Source of the DNA: Mycobacterium sp. JS623
Lineage (GTDB): Bacteria > Actinomycetota > Actinomycetes > Mycobacteriales > Mycobacteriaceae
Length of the DNA: 64,000 nucleotides
Assembly: GCF_000328565.1 (NCBI RefSeq)
Contig: NC_019966.1
Location: forward strand, 1-64,000
Direction of reading: 5' to 3'
Positions 12,525 to 19,701 of this stretch are shown here, one piece after another. Below the pieces are notes generated by a model, which did not search any database, was not told where the DNA came from, and saw only the letters and a list, made by a program, of their open reading frames with translations. Numbering within the stretch: the first letter of the stretch is position 1; each line of letters opens with the position of its first letter. A program made the translations under genes and the position numbers.

Positions 12525-13376
12525 GTGAGTTCACCGAACGAGCCGGGCTACCCGCGCGCGGGTGACGCCCCCGGTAGCGCCAACGGCTCCCCAGGCGGAC
12601 CGCCGCCGCATGACGGCGGCTCGGTCGGCAACTCGGCGTCCCGCGGTGGGGGCGATGTCCCGCCGTGGCAGCGCGGCCCGGCCGCGCGTGCTGCGCGCCA
12701 GCCGCAACGGCAGTCGCCGGATCAGGCAGGCTCCGGCGGTTCGCCCGTGGATGCTCGGCTGAACCGCTTCATCGGCGGTGGATCGGGGTCGCCAGCCCCG
12801 GCACCGGCGCACGACCAGGACGGTCCGCCGCGCGGCGAGCGCACCGAGACCGTGCGGCCTGAGGCCTTCGCCAGCGAGCTGCCCGACCTGTCGGGGCCGA
12901 TGCCGCGCTCACCACAGCCGCGCAAGCAGGCGCCGGAACAACGACCGTCGTCTGAACCGGTGAGCCGACCCTCGGTGGCCAGCCGCCTGCAGGTCGGCAA
13001 CCGGCACAAGGGCCCGGTGCGGGCCAGCATGCAGATCCGGCGCATCGACCCCTGGAGCACGCTGAAGGTCTCGCTGGTGTTGTCGGTCGCGCAGTTCTTT
13101 GTCTGGATGATCGCCGTCGCGTTCCTGTACCTGGTGCTCGGCGGCATGGGTGTGTGGAGCAAGCTGAACAGCAACGTCGGCGACCTGCTGACCAGCACCG
13201 GCGGCAGCGCAGGCGGTGAGTTGGTGTCCAGCGGAACGATCTTCGGGGGCGCCGCCTTGATCGGCTTGGTGAACATCGTGCTGCTGACCGCGATGGCGAC
13301 CGCCGGGGCTTTCATCTACAACCTGACCACCGATCTAGTGGGCGGCGTAGAGGTCACACTGGCCGACCGGGACTGA
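12525..13376 (+). CDS. DUF3566 membrane protein downstream of gyrA
   Basis: 283-aa protein, counterpart of M. tuberculosis Rv0007. The GTG start follows AAGGAG (12513-12518) by six bases. About 165 N-terminal residues are Pro/Gly/Arg-rich and probably disordered. The DUF3566 domain has two transmembrane helices (roughly residues 183-212 and 242-266), separated by a Gly/Ser loop, and ends with [21 protein letters not shown]. The gene directly follows gyrA in most actinobacteria. Its function is not established, and no enzymatic motif is visible. Confidence 0.85.
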   Translation: MSSPNEPGYPRAGDAPGSANGSPGGPPPHDGGSVGNSASRGGGDVPPWQRGPAARAARQPQRQSPDQAGSGGSPVDARLNRFIGGGSGSPAPAPAHDQDGPPRGERTETVRPEAFASELPDLSGPMPRSPQPRKQAPEQRPSSEPVSRPSVASRLQVGNRHKGPVRASMQIRRIDPWSTLKVSLVLSVAQFFVWMIAVAFLYLVLGGMGVWSKLNSNVGDLLTSTGGSAGGELVSSGTIFGGAALIGLVNIVLLTAMATAGAFIYNLTTDLVGGVEVTLADRD

Positions 13377-13468
13377 GGTCCGGCGGGCAGCAGCGCAACG
13401 ACTAGGGAATCGAGTTTGGGCGGCGGCCTACGGGTGCGGTAATCTCGTCGCTCGGCCGTGCGGATTTC

Positions 13469-13542
13469 GGGGCTATAGCTCAGGCGGTTAGAGCGCTTCG
13501 CTGATAACGAAGAGGTCGGAGGTTCGAGTCCTCCTAGCCCCA
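13469..13542 (+). tRNA. ileT: tRNA-Ile (GAT anticodon)
   Basis: 74-base cloverleaf. The acceptor GGGGCTA pairs with TAGCCCC, with A as discriminator. The D arm is AGCTCAGGCGGTTAGAGC, the anticodon stem CTTCG/CGAAG encloses loop CTGATAA with GAT at 13503-13505, and the T arm has GGTTCGAGTCC. The 3' CCA is not encoded. It is followed by a small ORF and then tRNA-Ala, the usual mycobacterial arrangement after gyrA. Confidence 0.97.
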
Positions 13543-13558
13543 CGGAAAGGTGCATACC

Positions 13559-13672
13559 TTGAGGCTCGTGTTCGTGCTCGCATCAGGCATCGCTGCCGCA
13601 GTCGTCATTGCGATCTGGCGGTCACGGCACGGCGTCGAGGTATGGCACGCGGCGGCCGACCTGCCGGCCTGA
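13559..13672 (+). CDS. Small membrane protein between tRNA-Ile and tRNA-Ala (DLW-39-like)
   Basis: 37-codon frame starting at TTG 13559, eight bases after the purine-rich GGAAAGG at 13544-13550, and ending at TGA 13670-13672. The peptide has a hydrophobic N-terminal helix (LVFVLASGIAAAVVIAIW), a basic WRSRHG turn and a VEVWHAAAD tail. Actinobacteria commonly carry a protein of about 39 residues exactly here, with an N-terminal helix and a DLW motif near the end (DLW-39 family); EVW here would be the counterpart. GTG at 13568 or 13574 are alternative starts. Family assignment is from size, position and pattern only, and function is unknown. Confidence 0.6.
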   Translation: MRLVFVLASGIAAAVVIAIWRSRHGVEVWHAAADLPA

Positions 13673-13680
13673 CCAAATCA

Positions 13681-13753
13681 GGGGCCTTAGCTCAGTTGGT
13701 AGAGCGCTACCTTTGCAAGGTAGATGTCAGGAGTTCGATTCTCCTAGGCTCCA
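13681..13753 (+). tRNA. alaT: tRNA-Ala (TGC anticodon)
   Basis: 73-base cloverleaf. The acceptor GGGGCCT pairs with AGGCTCC (one G-T wobble), with discriminator A. The D arm is AGCTCAGTTGGTAGAGC, the anticodon stem CTACC/GGTAG encloses TTTGCAA with TGC at 13714-13716, and the T arm has AGTTCGATTCT. No encoded CCA. The 106 bases after it to 13859 hold no supportable gene. Confidence 0.97.
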
Positions 13754-13859
13754 CAAAGGACGCGTATGTCGACGAACCGCTGCCTGATGCCGCGCTCACG
13801 GGACACATGCGCTAGCGCGTGAATGAACTCATCAACGCCAACCTGCGCTTCACCTACGG

Positions 13860-14102
13860 TCAATGACGGCCATGATGAAACAGCAGACCGCCGTATTCAC
13901 CGAATGGGTACTGCGCCTGGTATTGGATCGTCGGTTGCAGTGCGCTCACCTGCGCGTTGCCCTCTGTCTGGCAGACGGTCGCGTTGCCGGTGGAATTGCA
14001 CGGCGGTGGCGTCGCGTCCGCCTGCGCCAGCGGCGCGAGCGTGACGACGGCAGCGCCTCCGGCTGCTAAGAGTGCCGGGGCAGGGAAGGTTCGGATTCTC
14101 AT
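13860..14102 (-). CDS. Small secreted protein of unknown function
   Basis: 80-aa frame whose ATG (complement of 14100-14102) follows AGAAAGG at a suitable distance. Residues 1-29 form a classical signal peptide: a basic start (MRIR), a hydrophobic core and an AQA-DA cleavage site. The mature part of about 51 residues has two cysteines (PPCNST, TVCQTE) and a Tyr/Gln/Gly-rich end. No family was recognised. Small exported proteins of this kind are common in mycobacteria. It heads away from tRNA-Ala on the opposite strand. Confidence 0.6.
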   Translation of the reverse strand: MRIRTFPAPALLAAGGAAVVTLAPLAQADATPPPCNSTGNATVCQTEGNAQVSALQPTIQYQAQYPFGEYGGLLFHHGRH

Positions 14103-14237
14103 TGGTTCGGCCTTTCTGGTGACAAGCAGTTCGGGGTGAACTTGCTTGTGGCCGAACGTATGTCCGCGCTATAGCTCCTGGCTCGGTCGTGCGCACAAGC
14201 CGCACAATCGTCGACTAGCGCCTTCTTCGCGTTGTGC

Positions 14238-14513
14238 TCAGCGTCGAGGCTCTGTCTGAGCTGTCCACACCCGACCATCGAAGTAGCGCATGGAGTCGGG
14301 GTCGTTTTGGTCCGGATACCACCCAGGCGCCAACCCGCTCGTCGCGGGCGGTGGCTGCACGGCGGGTGGCTGTTGCACGACCGGCTGTTCGGTATACGTC
14401 CGTTCTCGCGGCGCGAGTGCCATTCGCACGGCCCACACAATGACCGCGATGATGACGATGACGATCAGCAACCAAATCAGCGACTGAAGCGAGCCAAAGA
14501 TATCGGTGCTCAT
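14238..14513 (-). CDS. DUF2510 membrane-anchored protein
   Basis: 91-aa protein with one N-terminal transmembrane helix (about 8-32: SLIWLLIVIVIIAVIVWAVR), a Pro/Gln-rich linker and a C-terminal DUF2510 motif (APGWYPDQNDPDSMRYFDGRVWT). DUF2510 is a short Trp/Tyr-rich actinobacterial module usually joined to membrane segments; its role is unknown. The ATG overlaps the stop of the upstream zinc-ribbon mini-gene (ATGA), so the two are probably translated as a coupled pair. Confidence 0.85.
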   Translation of the reverse strand: MSTDIFGSLQSLIWLLIVIVIIAVIVWAVRMALAPRERTYTEQPVVQQPPAVQPPPATSGLAPGWYPDQNDPDSMRYFDGRVWTAQTEPRR

Positions 14514-14626
14514 AGCGATAACTCCGTGGGTTCATTACTGACTGCGATGCGCGGCCGACAGGCGAAGCACATCCCTTCGCCCTCGACCGGATAGCCACAC
14601 GCGGGGCACACAGGGACAGATCTCAC
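14510..14626 (-). CDS. 38-aa zinc-ribbon mini-protein
   Basis: Read on the minus strand from GTG 14626-14624, preceded by a strong AGGAGG six bases upstream, to TGA 14512-14510. The peptide contains CPAC, then nine residues, then CFAC (VCPACGYPVEGEGMCFACR), a four-cysteine zinc-ribbon/knuckle arrangement. Its stop overlaps the start of the DUF2510 gene by ATGA. The strong ribosome site, the coupling and the metal-binding pattern together support a real gene. The function is not recognised. Confidence 0.72.
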   Translation of the reverse strand: MRSVPVCPACGYPVEGEGMCFACRPRIAVSNEPTELSL

Positions 14627-14799
14627 GCCCCACCTCCTGGCTGGCCGGATGGCCAGTGCCGATCTGAATACCCTCGCTTTTGGCGGAGCAAACGTGCGGG
14701 CGGAACCTGCCGCGCGATGCGCTATTCGTCCATATCAGCGGATGACGTCGTCCAACGCGAGAATCCATCGTGTCCCGTCTCATCGTGGACGGATCGTAG

Positions 14800-16152
14800 T
14801 CAGCACTCGACGACGTTGAGGGCGAGCCCGCCCTTTGACGTCTCCTTGTACTTGTCCTTCATGTCAGCGCCGGTGTCGCGCATCGTCTTGATCGCAGTGT
14901 CCAGGCTCACGTGGTGAGTTCCGTCCCCGTGCAACGCCATTCGCGCCGCGGTGATCGCCTTCACCGCCGCGACCGCGTTGCGCTCGATACACGGAATCTG
15001 CACCAGGCCACCGACCGGATCGCAGGTGAGACCGAGGTTGTGTTCAATGCCGATCTCGGCGGCGTTCTCCACTTGCGCCGGCGTTCCGCACAGCACCGCT
15101 GCCAGCCCGCCCGCCGCCATCGAGCACGCTGACCCGACCTCGCCCTGACAGCCCACCTCGGCACCGGAGATCGATGCGTTCGCTTTGAACAGCTGACCGA
15201 TAGCGCCTGCCGTCAGCAAGAATTCGACGATGCCGTCGTCGCTGGCGCCGGGGACGAAGCGCGAATAGTAGTGCAGCACTGCGGGAATCACGCCGGCAGC
15301 ACCGTTCGTCGGCGCGGTCACCACGCGGCCGCCGCCGGCGTTCTCTTCGTTGACCGCCAGCGCGTACACCGTCAACCAGTCCATCGCATACAACGGATCG
15401 TCGGGATCCAGCGACTCCGCCAGCAAATGCGCACGGCGTTTGACGCGAAGCTTGCCCGGTAGCGTGCCCGTCGCAGCCAGCCCGGCTTCGACGCATTCGC
15501 GCATCGCCCCCCAGATGCGCAGCAGCCCGGCGCGTAGGTCGGGCTCGCGGCTCAGCGCGGCCTCGTTGCGCGCCATCAGCTCGGCGATGCTCCAGCCGTT
15601 CGATGTCGCCAGCCGCACGAGTTCTTCGGCCGTGTTGAACGGGTACGGGACGGCGACATCCTCGCGGAGCCCAGACGAGGCCTCATGTTCGTCGACGACG
15701 AAGCCGCCGCCGACCGAGTAGTACACCCGCCGACTGAGCTCCGCGCCGTCGCTGTCGAAGGCGAGGAACACCATGCCGTTGCTATGAAAGTCCATGGCGC
15801 GCAACGACAAGACGATGTCGGCGGGGTGGTCGAATTGGATTGTGTGCGAGCCCGCCAGCTGTAGTTTGCCGACCGCGTTGATCTCCTCCACTCTGCCGCG
15901 CACGACCGCCGGATCGACCGTCTCGGGCTCGCAGCCCTCCAGCCCGAGCAGCACGGCGCCGGGCGTGCCGTGTCCGGCACCGGTGGCGCCCAGTGAGCCG
16001 TAGAGCTCGATGCGTACCCGCGCCACACTCGCCAGCAGCCCGTCGTCGCCGAGATGACGCGCGAACCGGCCCGCGGCGCGCATCGGCCCGACGGTATGCG
16101 AGCTGGACGGCCCGATGCCGATCGAGAACAGATCGAAGACGGATACGGCCAT
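14800..16152 (-). CDS. sdaA: L-serine ammonia-lyase (L-serine dehydratase)
   Basis: 450-aa iron-sulfur enzyme converting L-serine to pyruvate and ammonia. The beta domain is at the N-terminus ([24 protein letters not shown]). The alpha domain carries the conserved cysteines in [15 protein letters not shown] and [19 protein letters not shown], which hold the oxygen-sensitive cluster. Length is typical of the single-chain form (about 455). ATG 16152 begins MAVSVFDL directly, so the start is well supported. cwsA lies 18 bases upstream on the same strand, so the two may share a transcript. Confidence 0.95.
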   Translation of the reverse strand: MAVSVFDLFSIGIGPSSSHTVGPMRAAGRFARHLGDDGLLASVARVRIELYGSLGATGAGHGTPGAVLLGLEGCEPETVDPAVVRGRVEEINAVGKLQLAGSHTIQFDHPADIVLSLRAMDFHSNGMVFLAFDSDGAELSRRVYYSVGGGFVVDEHEASSGLREDVAVPYPFNTAEELVRLATSNGWSIAELMARNEAALSREPDLRAGLLRIWGAMRECVEAGLAATGTLPGKLRVKRRAHLLAESLDPDDPLYAMDWLTVYALAVNEENAGGGRVVTAPTNGAAGVIPAVLHYYSRFVPGASDDGIVEFLLTAGAIGQLFKANASISGAEVGCQGEVGSACSMAAGGLAAVLCGTPAQVENAAEIGIEHNLGLTCDPVGGLVQIPCIERNAVAAVKAITAARMALHGDGTHHVSLDTAIKTMRDTGADMKDKYKETSKGGLALNVVEC

Positions 16153-16170
16153 GGCGAAACCTGCGGCAAA

Positions 16171-16593
16171 TCAGGGTTTGGGAGTCACGTCGACACTGGG
16201 TGGCAGCGACGACGGTTCGGGCTGCATCGAGCGGCGCACGATCGAGAACGCCACCGCTCCCCCGGCCAGCACCGCGGCGCCCACGGCCACCAACAGCAAG
16301 GGCCGACGGTTGCGCTTGGGCTTGCGCGCGTCGGCGATGACCGCGGGCAGGCCGGCAATGACCTCCTGCGCTGCGGCGAGTTCGGCCGCGATGCTCTCTT
16401 GCGCATCCCCGAGTTCCTTGGCCAGACGGCTCTTTTCGAGGCTGCGACGAATGCTGCTGGCGGCCGACTGCGCACCCTGCACGCTCAGCCCGACGGTCCC
16501 TCGCGTGACGTCGACCGGTCCGACCGCGGAATACTTCAGGCCACGGCCCAGCCGCTGGCTCGGGGTCAACCGGACGTCCGTCTTCGAGCTCAT
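16171..16593 (-). CDS. cwsA: Cell wall synthesis protein CwsA
   Basis: 140-aa single-pass membrane protein, counterpart of Rv0008c. I chose the internal ATG at 16593 (MSSKTDVRLTPSQRLGRGL) because AGAGGTGG lies five bases upstream; the frame is open to 16707, but those residues look unrelated. Recognisable are YSAVGPVDVTRGTVGL near the N-terminus, a central coiled region (KELGDAQESIAAELAAAQ) and a C-terminal transmembrane helix (LLLVAVGAAVLAGGAVAFSIV). In mycobacteria CwsA works with CrgA and Wag31 in septal and polar peptidoglycan synthesis. Confidence 0.9.
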   Translation of the reverse strand: MSSKTDVRLTPSQRLGRGLKYSAVGPVDVTRGTVGLSVQGAQSAASSIRRSLEKSRLAKELGDAQESIAAELAAAQEVIAGLPAVIADARKPKRNRRPLLLVAVGAAVLAGGAVAFSIVRRSMQPEPSSLPPSVDVTPKP

Positions 16594-16675
16594 GTCCACC
16601 TCTTTCGCGGCGTGATCGTCAATCCCCGTCCAGCCTGCCACCAACTGCCACCCCGCGTCGCCCGTTGGACGGCAG

Positions 16676-17221
16676 GTGGCACACTGGCATCCCGTGACGA
16701 GCCCCATTCAGACAGCGACCGCGACCCTGCACACCAACCGCGGTGACATCAAGATCGCACTGTTCGGAAACCACGCCCCCAAGACCGTCGCGAACTTCGT
16801 TGGTTTGGCGCAGGGCACCAAGGAGTACAGCACCGAGAACGCGTCTGGCAGCTCGTCGGGACCGTTCTACGACGGCGCGGTTTTCCACCGCGTGATTTCG
16901 GGATTCATGATCCAGGGCGGCGACCCCACCGGCACCGGCCGCGGCGGGCCCGGATACCAATTCGCCGATGAGTTCCACCCCGAGTTGGTCTTCGACAAGC
17001 CCTACCTGCTCGCCATGGCCAACGCCGGGCCGGGCACCAACGGCTCGCAGTTCTTCATCACGGTCGGTCAGACGCCGCACCTGAATCGCAAGCACACGAT
17101 CTTCGGTGAGGTTGTCGACCCCGAGTCGCAGAAGGTCGTCGACGCCATCGCCACGACGGCTACCGACCGCAGCGACCGGCCGACCGATCCGGTCGTGATC
17201 GAGTCGATCACCGTCTCCTGA
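16676..17221 (+). CDS. ppiA: Cyclophilin-type peptidyl-prolyl cis-trans isomerase A
   Basis: 181-aa cytoplasmic cyclophilin closely resembling mycobacterial PpiA (Rv0009). Core motifs are [25 protein letters not shown], with the catalytic Arg and Phe/Met/Gln pocket, [16 protein letters not shown], and HTIFGEVV near the C-terminus. The GTG at 16676 gives the length of other mycobacterial PpiA proteins; GTG at 16694 is an alternative, and neither has a strong ribosome site. Divergent from cwsA. Confidence 0.95.
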   Translation: MAHWHPVTSPIQTATATLHTNRGDIKIALFGNHAPKTVANFVGLAQGTKEYSTENASGSSSGPFYDGAVFHRVISGFMIQGGDPTGTGRGGPGYQFADEFHPELVFDKPYLLAMANAGPGTNGSQFFITVGQTPHLNRKHTIFGEVVDPESQKVVDAIATTATDRSDRPTDPVVIESITVS

Positions 17222-17237
17222 CCCGCCCGCTGGGCAG

Positions 17238-17657
17238 TCAGCGCGAGCCGGCGTAGCCGGCGTCAGTCAGCGCGTCGAGCACGTGCAGCGGGTCGGTGCC
17301 CAGATCCCACCGGGTGAAGACCAGCAGCTGACCATCTTTCGTGTCGATCTCCAGCAGCCGCACCTTGCGGGCCAAACGGCGGAACTCGGTGATCCGGACG
17401 AGCCGGATGTCGTCTCGGCCCAATATGTTTGTGCGCGCCCAGCCCCGCGTCACCAGACCGTCGTCGCTGATTGCCAGCTTTGGGCGAGCACGCCAGGATG
17501 CGGCTGCAAACATCAGCAAGCAGGCTGCGGCTATCCCGAGCAGAATGCGCCCGGGAGCATCTGTGATCAGGGTCACAGCAGCGATAGCCAAGATGAGTCC
17601 GGCCATGCCGCAAGCTGCGATTCCGACCGTCGGAGGGCTCCACTCAGTTTGCTGCAC
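17238..17657 (-). CDS. PH-domain membrane protein (Rv0010c-like)
   Basis: 139-aa protein with two adjacent hydrophobic helices (about 10-33 and 37-53), followed by a bacterial PH-like domain (KLAISDDGLVTRGWARTNILGRDDIRLVRI to the C-terminus). Position between ppiA and crgA matches M. tuberculosis Rv0010c. It starts with GTG at 17657, without a clear ribosome site. The role is unknown, though the location within a cell-division cluster suggests an envelope function. Convergent with ppiA (16 bases between stops). Confidence 0.8.
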   Translation of the reverse strand: MQQTEWSPPTVGIAACGMAGLILAIAAVTLITDAPGRILLGIAAACLLMFAAASWRARPKLAISDDGLVTRGWARTNILGRDDIRLVRITEFRRLARKVRLLEIDTKDGQLLVFTRWDLGTDPLHVLDALTDAGYAGSR

Positions 17658-17692
17658 GGCTAATTAACACCCTTTTACCGTTGCTAATGAGG

Positions 17693-17701
17693 TTATCCAC
17701 A
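17693..17701. promoter_or_regulatory. Perfect DnaA box outside oriC
   Basis: TTATCCACA, the exact consensus box, lies in the 155-base gap between crgA and the PH-domain gene. It is followed at 17708-17722 by a palindrome, ATCCCCAATGGGGAT (one central unpaired base). No other function for the gap is apparent. Confidence 0.5.
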
Positions 17702-17812
17702 AGTGCTATCCCCAATGGGGATGAATCACATCAGTGTGATCTGATGACCGCAAGGTTGCTAAATGGGTAACGCGCGGAGTCCAAGATAAATTCATACCAA
17801 TGGTCGGTACGG

Positions 17813-18076
17813 CTAACGCCAGCGCATTGTGAGCAACAAGCCGGTGATCATGAAAGCAAAGGCGATCGCGTAGTTCCACGGACCCAGGTCGGCGAGGAAC
17901 TGGATGTGGTTGGACGCGAGCTGGAACACGAGCAGCCAGGCCAAGCCGATCAGCATCAAGCTGCAGAACAAAACGACGAACCAAACGCTCGACGGTCCGG
18001 CCTTGACCTTGACCGGCGTCCGGCTCACCGGGTTGATGGTGAAGTCGTTCTTCTTGCGAACTTTGGACTTGGGCAT
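17813..18076 (-). CDS. crgA: Cell division protein CrgA
   Basis: 87-aa two-helix membrane protein (Rv0011c family) that recruits peptidoglycan synthases to the septum and interacts with FtsZ, FtsQ and CwsA in mycobacteria. The basic N-terminus [12 protein letters not shown] is followed by [18 protein letters not shown]. The helices are at about 30-52 and 66-84, with the conserved [24 protein letters not shown] end. Length agrees with the family (about 90). Confidence 0.95.
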   Translation of the reverse strand: MPKSKVRKKNDFTINPVSRTPVKVKAGPSSVWFVVLFCSLMLIGLAWLLVFQLASNHIQFLADLGPWNYAIAFAFMITGLLLTMRWR

Positions 18077-18174
18077 TGCTACCTTCGCGGACCACTCTGC
18101 GTCACACGGTGCGACGATGTGTCTACGAGCCTAACGTAGGTGCACCCCAGCCAAGAATTCCTGGAGAGGAGCCG

Positions 18175-18924
18175 ATGGAGAAGCCGCGGCGTTCCGCCTG
18201 GCGATTCGGCGTGCCGGTGGTCTGCCTGCTCGCGGGGCTCCTGCTGGCAGCTACGCACGGGGTTTCCGGCGGCACCGAGATCCGCCGCAGCGACGCTCCA
18301 CGGCTGGTCGACCTGGTGCGTGAGGCCCAGCAGTCGGTGGACCGGCTGACGGCCCAGCGAGACGCGTTGGTCTCGACGATCGACAACCACCACGGCGGAT
18401 CACCCGGCGCCGACGCTGCACTGGCGGCCATTACTCACCGCTCAGCCACGCTGGCCGTCGACGCGGGCCTGGACCCCATGCGCGGGCCCGGCCTCGTCGT
18501 CACGCTCAACGACGCGCAGCGCGACGCGGAGGGCCGCTTCCCACGTGACGCCTCGCCCGACGATCTGGTGGTGCACCAGCAGGACATCCAGGCCGTGCTC
18601 AACGCGTTGTGGAGCGCGGGTGCCGAAGGCATCCAGATGCAGGATCAGCGGATCATCGGTACGTCCGCGCCGCGATGTGTCGGGAACACGCTGTTGCTCA
18701 ACGGCCGGACGTACAGCCCGCCGTACGTGATCACCGCGATCGGCGATGCGCCCGCCATGCAGGCCGCGCTGGCTGCGTCGCCGTTCGTGACGCTCTACAA
18801 GCAATATGTGGTGCGATTCGGGCTCGGTTACACCGAAGTACCGCGGCCCCAAGTCGACCTCGTCGGCCACACCGAGCCGACGCGGATGAAGTTCGCGAAG
18901 CCGGCGGGCCCCGTCGGCTACTGA
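18175..18924 (+). CDS. DUF881 membrane-anchored protein (Rv0012-like)
   Basis: 249-aa protein. ATG 18175 is chosen because GGAGAGGAG ends five bases before it and the sequence from there (MEKPRRSAWRFGVPVVCLLAGLLLA) matches Rv0012; a longer open frame upstream lacks a ribosome site. One N-terminal transmembrane helix (about 9-27) is followed by an extracytoplasmic DUF881 domain with GLVVTLNDAQRD, DLVVHQQDIQAVLNALW and CVGNTLLLNGRTYSPPYVI. DUF881 proteins are widespread in Gram-positive division/envelope clusters; the biochemical role is unknown. Confidence 0.88.
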   Translation: MEKPRRSAWRFGVPVVCLLAGLLLAATHGVSGGTEIRRSDAPRLVDLVREAQQSVDRLTAQRDALVSTIDNHHGGSPGADAALAAITHRSATLAVDAGLDPMRGPGLVVTLNDAQRDAEGRFPRDASPDDLVVHQQDIQAVLNALWSAGAEGIQMQDQRIIGTSAPRCVGNTLLLNGRTYSPPYVITAIGDAPAMQAALAASPFVTLYKQYVVRFGLGYTEVPRPQVDLVGHTEPTRMKFAKPAGPVGY

Positions 18925-18937
18925 GTCTTGGATGTTG

Positions 18938-18990
18938 ACTCTGCGTGTACGGCGCAGAAGTTCAAGTAGCCGACACCCACACCGCAGAGT
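18938..18990. repeat. Inverted repeat between the DUF881 gene and the amidotransferase gene
   Basis: ACTCTGCG at 18938-18945 is mirrored by CGCAGAGT at 18983-18990 across a 37-base loop; the pairing can be extended with an interruption. It lies in a 111-base gap and has no T-tract. It could be a weak attenuator or a protein site, and nothing decides between these. Confidence 0.4.
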
Positions 18991-19035
18991 GAACGCGGCA
19001 CACAGGATCTTCAAACCGACCAGTAGCCTGGGCTG

Positions 19036-19701
19036 ATGCAGGTCTTGGTCGTCGACAACTACGACAGCTTCGTGTTCAACCTGGTCCAATATCTGGGCCA
19101 GCTTGGTGTGCACGCGCATGTCTGGCGTAACGACGATGACCGCCTCGCCGAACCCGACGCCGTCGCCGAGCAATTCGACGGGGTGCTCCTGTCCCCCGGC
19201 CCCGGAACGCCCGAGCGCGCCGGCGCGTCCATCCCGCTCGTCAACGCGTGCGCAGCGGCGAAGACTCCGCTGCTGGGCGTCTGCCTCGGGCACCAAGCCA
19301 TCGGCGTGGCATTCGGCGGCACTGTCGACCGCGCACCCGAATTGCTGCACGGCAAGACCAGCACCGTGTTTCACTCGAATGCCGGTGTGCTGCAAGGTCT
19401 TCCGGATCCGTTCACCGCGACCCGCTACCACTCGCTGACGATTCTGCCCGACACCGTGCCCGACGAACTCGAGGTGATCGCGCGCACCGAGGGCGGCGTC
19501 ATCATGGGCGTGCGCCACGTCGAATTACCGATCCACGGCGTGCAATTCCACCCCGAGTCAATTCTCACCGAGGGCGGCCACCGGATGCTCGCCAACTGGC
19601 TGGGCTACTGCGGTGCCGCACCCGACGAAAACCTCGTGCGACAGCTCGAGGACGAGGTGGCCAACGCCGTGCAGGCCGCTACGACGCGAACGCCAGCGTA
19701 A
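19036..19701 (+). CDS. trpG: Class I glutamine amidotransferase (TrpG/PabA)
   Basis: 221-aa glutaminase subunit that supplies ammonia to anthranilate synthase and/or aminodeoxychorismate synthase. The catalytic triad is visible: Cys in LLGVCLGHQAIG, and His/Glu in GVQFHPESILTEGG. N-terminal VVDNYDSFVFNLVQYLG is diagnostic. Position next to pknB equals Rv0013 (annotated trpG). Which chorismate-using synthase it serves cannot be told here, because no partner subunit is in the window. Its 3' end overlaps the convergent pknB stop by 23 bases. Confidence 0.93.
   Translation: MQVLVVDNYDSFVFNLVQYLGQLGVHAHVWRNDDDRLAEPDAVAEQFDGVLLSPGPGTPERAGASIPLVNACAAAKTPLLGVCLGHQAIGVAFGGTVDRAPELLHGKTSTVFHSNAGVLQGLPDPFTATRYHSLTILPDTVPDELEVIARTEGGVIMGVRHVELPIHGVQFHPESILTEGGHRMLANWLGYCGAAPDENLVRQLEDEVANAVQAATTRTPA

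Noticed and set aside
13754-13859. Short frame after tRNA-Ala (ATG near 13768)
   Set aside because: Fewer than 20 codons, no ribosome site and no conserved pattern.
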